The notes under the pieces were generated by a model. The model had not been told where the DNA came from. It saw only the letters and a list, made by a program, of their open reading frames with translations, and made no database searches. The translations under genes were made by a program, and so were the position numbers. From an uncultured Collinsella sp. (GTDB lineage Bacteria > Actinomycetota > Coriobacteriia > Coriobacteriales > Coriobacteriaceae), in contig CALFGH010000084.1 in NCBI GenBank assembly GCA_937958315.1, forward strand, positions 1-6,207: DNA of 6,207 nucleotides, given 5' to 3'. Positions 4,648-6,207 of the stretch are shown here, piece by piece (position 1 is the first letter of the stretch; every line of letters starts with the position of its first letter).

Positions 4648-5892
4648 ATGGAATGCCCTTATTGCGGTGCATTGTTGCCCGATGACGCTAGTTTTTGCTC
4701 TGAGTGTGGATCGCCTCTTGCCGCGCCCTCGTCGACCGCGCCCGTTTCCGAAGATCCCTATACTACGCCCCAGACCGTGTCACAGAGCCCTGCCTTTTCT
4801 TGGCGCGACGGCGAGGCCGCTACGGCGGCAACGGTGGAGTTGCCTAAGGCGGATGCTGCCTCGAAAGCAGACGAGCAGCCGGTGGCGGCACCCGGCGCGT
4901 CTGAGCCCGCTGTGCCCGAATCCGATTCGGACGCCACGCGTGTAGTCGATCCCTTGTCAGACTTTGGCACTACGATCGAGGACGTGGAAACTGAGCCTGC
5001 CTGCCATGCCGATTTTGGTTCTACGCCGCTCAGTGAGGAAGAGCAGCTCGAGCAAGACCGCGAGAGCCTCAAGACGGCCAAGGCCGAGTACAAGCTAGCA
5101 CGCAAGCGCCTGGGCAAGTCGTATGCGCCCGCCATCGCCGCCGGCGTTATTGTCGTTGCCGCCTTGTGCGCGGGAACCGGCTGGGCGGGCTACTCATATG
5201 GTTTGGCTCATCCGCAAAATACGGAGCAGATTCGAAAGCTCAAGAAGCAGCTTGAATCTTCCAAGGACGAACTCACAAAAACGCAAGACGAGCTCGATCA
5301 GACAAAGTCCGACCTTAAGGATGCTAAGGCGGAGCTCAAGACCGCAAGCAAGAACGGCGAGGGCGCCAGCTCCAATGCCGAGGGCTCTTCCACGACGGGC
5401 AATGCGACCTCGTCGACCGCCACGACCTCCGGTAGCACAGCGAAGCTCAACATCGATAAGCCCACGAGCTTTGCCAACACCACGTGGCGCGGATCACTTA
5501 AGGAGACGGGCAACTCTTGGGGCCATACTTGCTACGGCGCGAGCAAAAACGACCTTGTGATTGTGTTTAAGAGCATCAGCGATTCCGGCGAAGTGGTTGC
5601 AGACATCTCGGCCACGCTGCATGCCCACGATACCTACAACGCCGAAAAAACCGTCGCGCAATCCGATGGTGACGACTATCGCACCTACACGGACGTCACC
5701 GGTACGTTTGTTAGAAACAAGGGTTTTGAGTTTTCGCTTCCCGTCGAGGAGGAGGACTGCGACCTTACGGTTACGGGTGTACCTAAAAAGAAAAATGGCA
5801 AGTACTACCTGAATACCACAGTCGAATCGGGAGACGGCGCCGTTAATATGGGAACGCGCATCACGGATTCCTTCGAGCTTATGATTTCCTAG
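4648..5892 (+). CDS. Zinc-ribbon, single-pass membrane protein with coiled coil and ectodomain
   Basis: A 414-residue protein whose function I do not recognise, though its layout is clear. Residues 3-20 are a zinc ribbon with two CxxC pairs (CPYC, Cys3 and Cys6; CSEC, Cys17 and Cys20). Residues 22-130 are a low-complexity cytoplasmic linker rich in Ala, Pro, Thr and acidic residues, with Thr motifs DATRVVDP (95-102) and FGTTIED (106-112). Residues 131-155 are charged and helical. One membrane helix spans about 159-186, after an ARKRLGK stretch that should stay inside. Residues 190-232 are a Lys/Glu/Asp/Gln-rich coiled coil outside the membrane, followed by a Ser/Thr/Gly linker (233-264). Residues 266-414 form a compact, probably beta-strand domain with Trp280, Trp291, Cys295 and Cys371; the two cysteines could form a disulphide. 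The start follows GAGAGG by 9 bases. The gene is transcribed away from the FHA gene, from a shared 180-bp region. The layout, with a zinc ribbon inside and a stalked domain outside, suits a surface sensor or scaffold tied to the neighbouring kinase, but this is inferred. Confidence 0.9.
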   Translation: MECPYCGALLPDDASFCSECGSPLAAPSSTAPVSEDPYTTPQTVSQSPAFSWRDGEAATAATVELPKADAASKADEQPVAAPGASEPAVPESDSDATRVVDPLSDFGTTIEDVETEPACHADFGSTPLSEEEQLEQDRESLKTAKAEYKLARKRLGKSYAPAIAAGVIVVAALCAGTGWAGYSYGLAHPQNTEQIRKLKKQLESSKDELTKTQDELDQTKSDLKDAKAELKTASKNGEGASSNAEGSSTTGNATSSTATTSGSTAKLNIDKPTSFANTTWRGSLKETGNSWGHTCYGASKNDLVIVFKSISDSGEVVADISATLHAHDTYNAEKTVAQSDGDDYRTYTDVTGTFVRNKGFEFSLPVEEEDCDLTVTGVPKKKNGKYYLNTTVESGDGAVNMGTRITDSFELMIS

Positions 5893-5914
5893 TACCGCCT
5901 GTATGCGATGCGTG

Positions 5915-5965
5915 AAGCGGTGACGGGTGCGGCTTTATCGAGAGCTGTGTTCGTCACCGTTTTTT
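5915..5965 (+). terminator. Intrinsic terminator of the zinc-ribbon gene
   Basis: CGGTGACG (5918-5925) pairs perfectly with CGTCACCG (5952-5959), extended outward by G-U and two A-U pairs. An inner stem CGGCT/AGCTG (5930-5934 with 5943-5947, one G-U pair) shortens the loop. Six T residues (5960-5965) follow directly. It begins 22 bases after the stop codon. The opposite strand has no T run, so it acts mainly for the plus-strand gene. Confidence 0.88.
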
Positions 5966-6003
5966 GTATAGGGTCTATGAGCTGACCTTGGCATCGCCGC
6001 CGG

Positions 6004-6207
6004 TTAAAGCATGCCGGCAGATGCGAGGACGAGTATGACCACGATTGCTACCAGGGCAACAATTACCATCGTGAGTGCCATCGAGCGTTGACGTTTGACA
6101 GCAAGGCGTGCGCGACGCATGGACTCGGCGCTGCGGACCGTCTCGGTGGATGGGGTTGGCCGAGGCGCGGGCTGCGCCTGTGCAACCGTGCGGGTGGGGA
6201 CGGCGGC
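6004..6207 (-). CDS. C-terminal end of a tail-anchored membrane protein (partial)
   Basis: The last 67 codons of a gene that enters from the right edge and stops with TAA at 6006-6004. In window numbering, residues 1-21 are Ala/Pro/Thr-rich (TRTV at 5-8, then PAPRPTP). Residues 22-42 are charged and basic, and residues 43-63 form one hydrophobic helix (start ALTMVIVALVAIV), after which only a few residues remain. This puts a cytoplasmic N-terminal part on the membrane by a C-terminal anchor. The codon bias matches that of the other genes, and the frame is open to the edge. It is convergent with the zinc-ribbon gene, 111 bp away. The function cannot be read from this fragment; a cytoplasmic zinc-ribbon or signalling domain upstream would fit the neighbourhood. 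Confidence 0.7.
   Translation of the reverse strand, partial: AAVPTRTVAQAQPAPRPTPSTETVRSAESMRRARLAVKRQRSMALTMVIVALVAIVVILVLASAGML

Noticed and set aside
5986..6020. Hairpin GCCGG/CCGGC around the stop codon of the right-edge gene as a terminator
   Set aside because: The stem is 5 bp, includes the stop region, and has no following T run on the minus strand.

Overview
The window looks like chromosomal DNA from a high-GC actinobacterium. It resembles the Coriobacteriia, with Collinsella or a close gut relative as the best guess. This rests on codon bias toward G/C third positions, a Ser/Thr-kinase/FHA/zinc-ribbon signalling neighbourhood with alanine- and threonine-rich linkers, and a kinase ectodomain that resembles DUF6273. 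The taxon is an inference from gene style; no 16S or other marker is present.

Layout from left to right. (1) Positions 1-919, minus strand: the first 306 codons of a copper-type P1B ATPase (CopA-like), running off the left edge. (2) Positions 920-1249: a gene-free stretch holding the ATPase ribosome binding site, a probable promoter with a CsoR-like GC-rich operator (978-994), two diverged copies of an inverted-repeat element exactly 80 bp apart (1068-1130 and 1148-1210), and a GC-rich hairpin just after the kinase stop. (3) Positions 1250-3334, minus strand: a transmembrane Ser/Thr protein kinase that starts with TTG and carries an extracytoplasmic DUF6273-like domain. (4) Positions 3505-4467, minus strand: a protein with a C-terminal FHA domain and an unrecognised N-terminal region. 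(5) Positions 4468-4647: a divergent promoter region with two short perfect inverted repeats. (6) Positions 4648-5892, plus strand: a membrane protein with an N-terminal zinc ribbon, a Thr-containing acidic linker, one membrane helix, a coiled coil and an extracytoplasmic beta-type domain, followed by a strong intrinsic terminator (5915-5965). (7) Positions 6004-6207, minus strand: the C-terminal 67 residues of a tail-anchored membrane protein, convergent with gene 6.

The central genes suggest a membrane phospho-signalling module. The kinase would sense something outside the cell through its ectodomain and phosphorylate threonines inside. The FHA protein is the natural reader of phosphothreonine, and the zinc-ribbon protein, with short Thr motifs in its cytoplasmic linker, is a plausible substrate or docking partner. 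That wiring is inferred from gene neighbourhood and domain content; nothing in the sequence proves it. The copper ATPase looks functionally separate and has its own metal-responsive control site.
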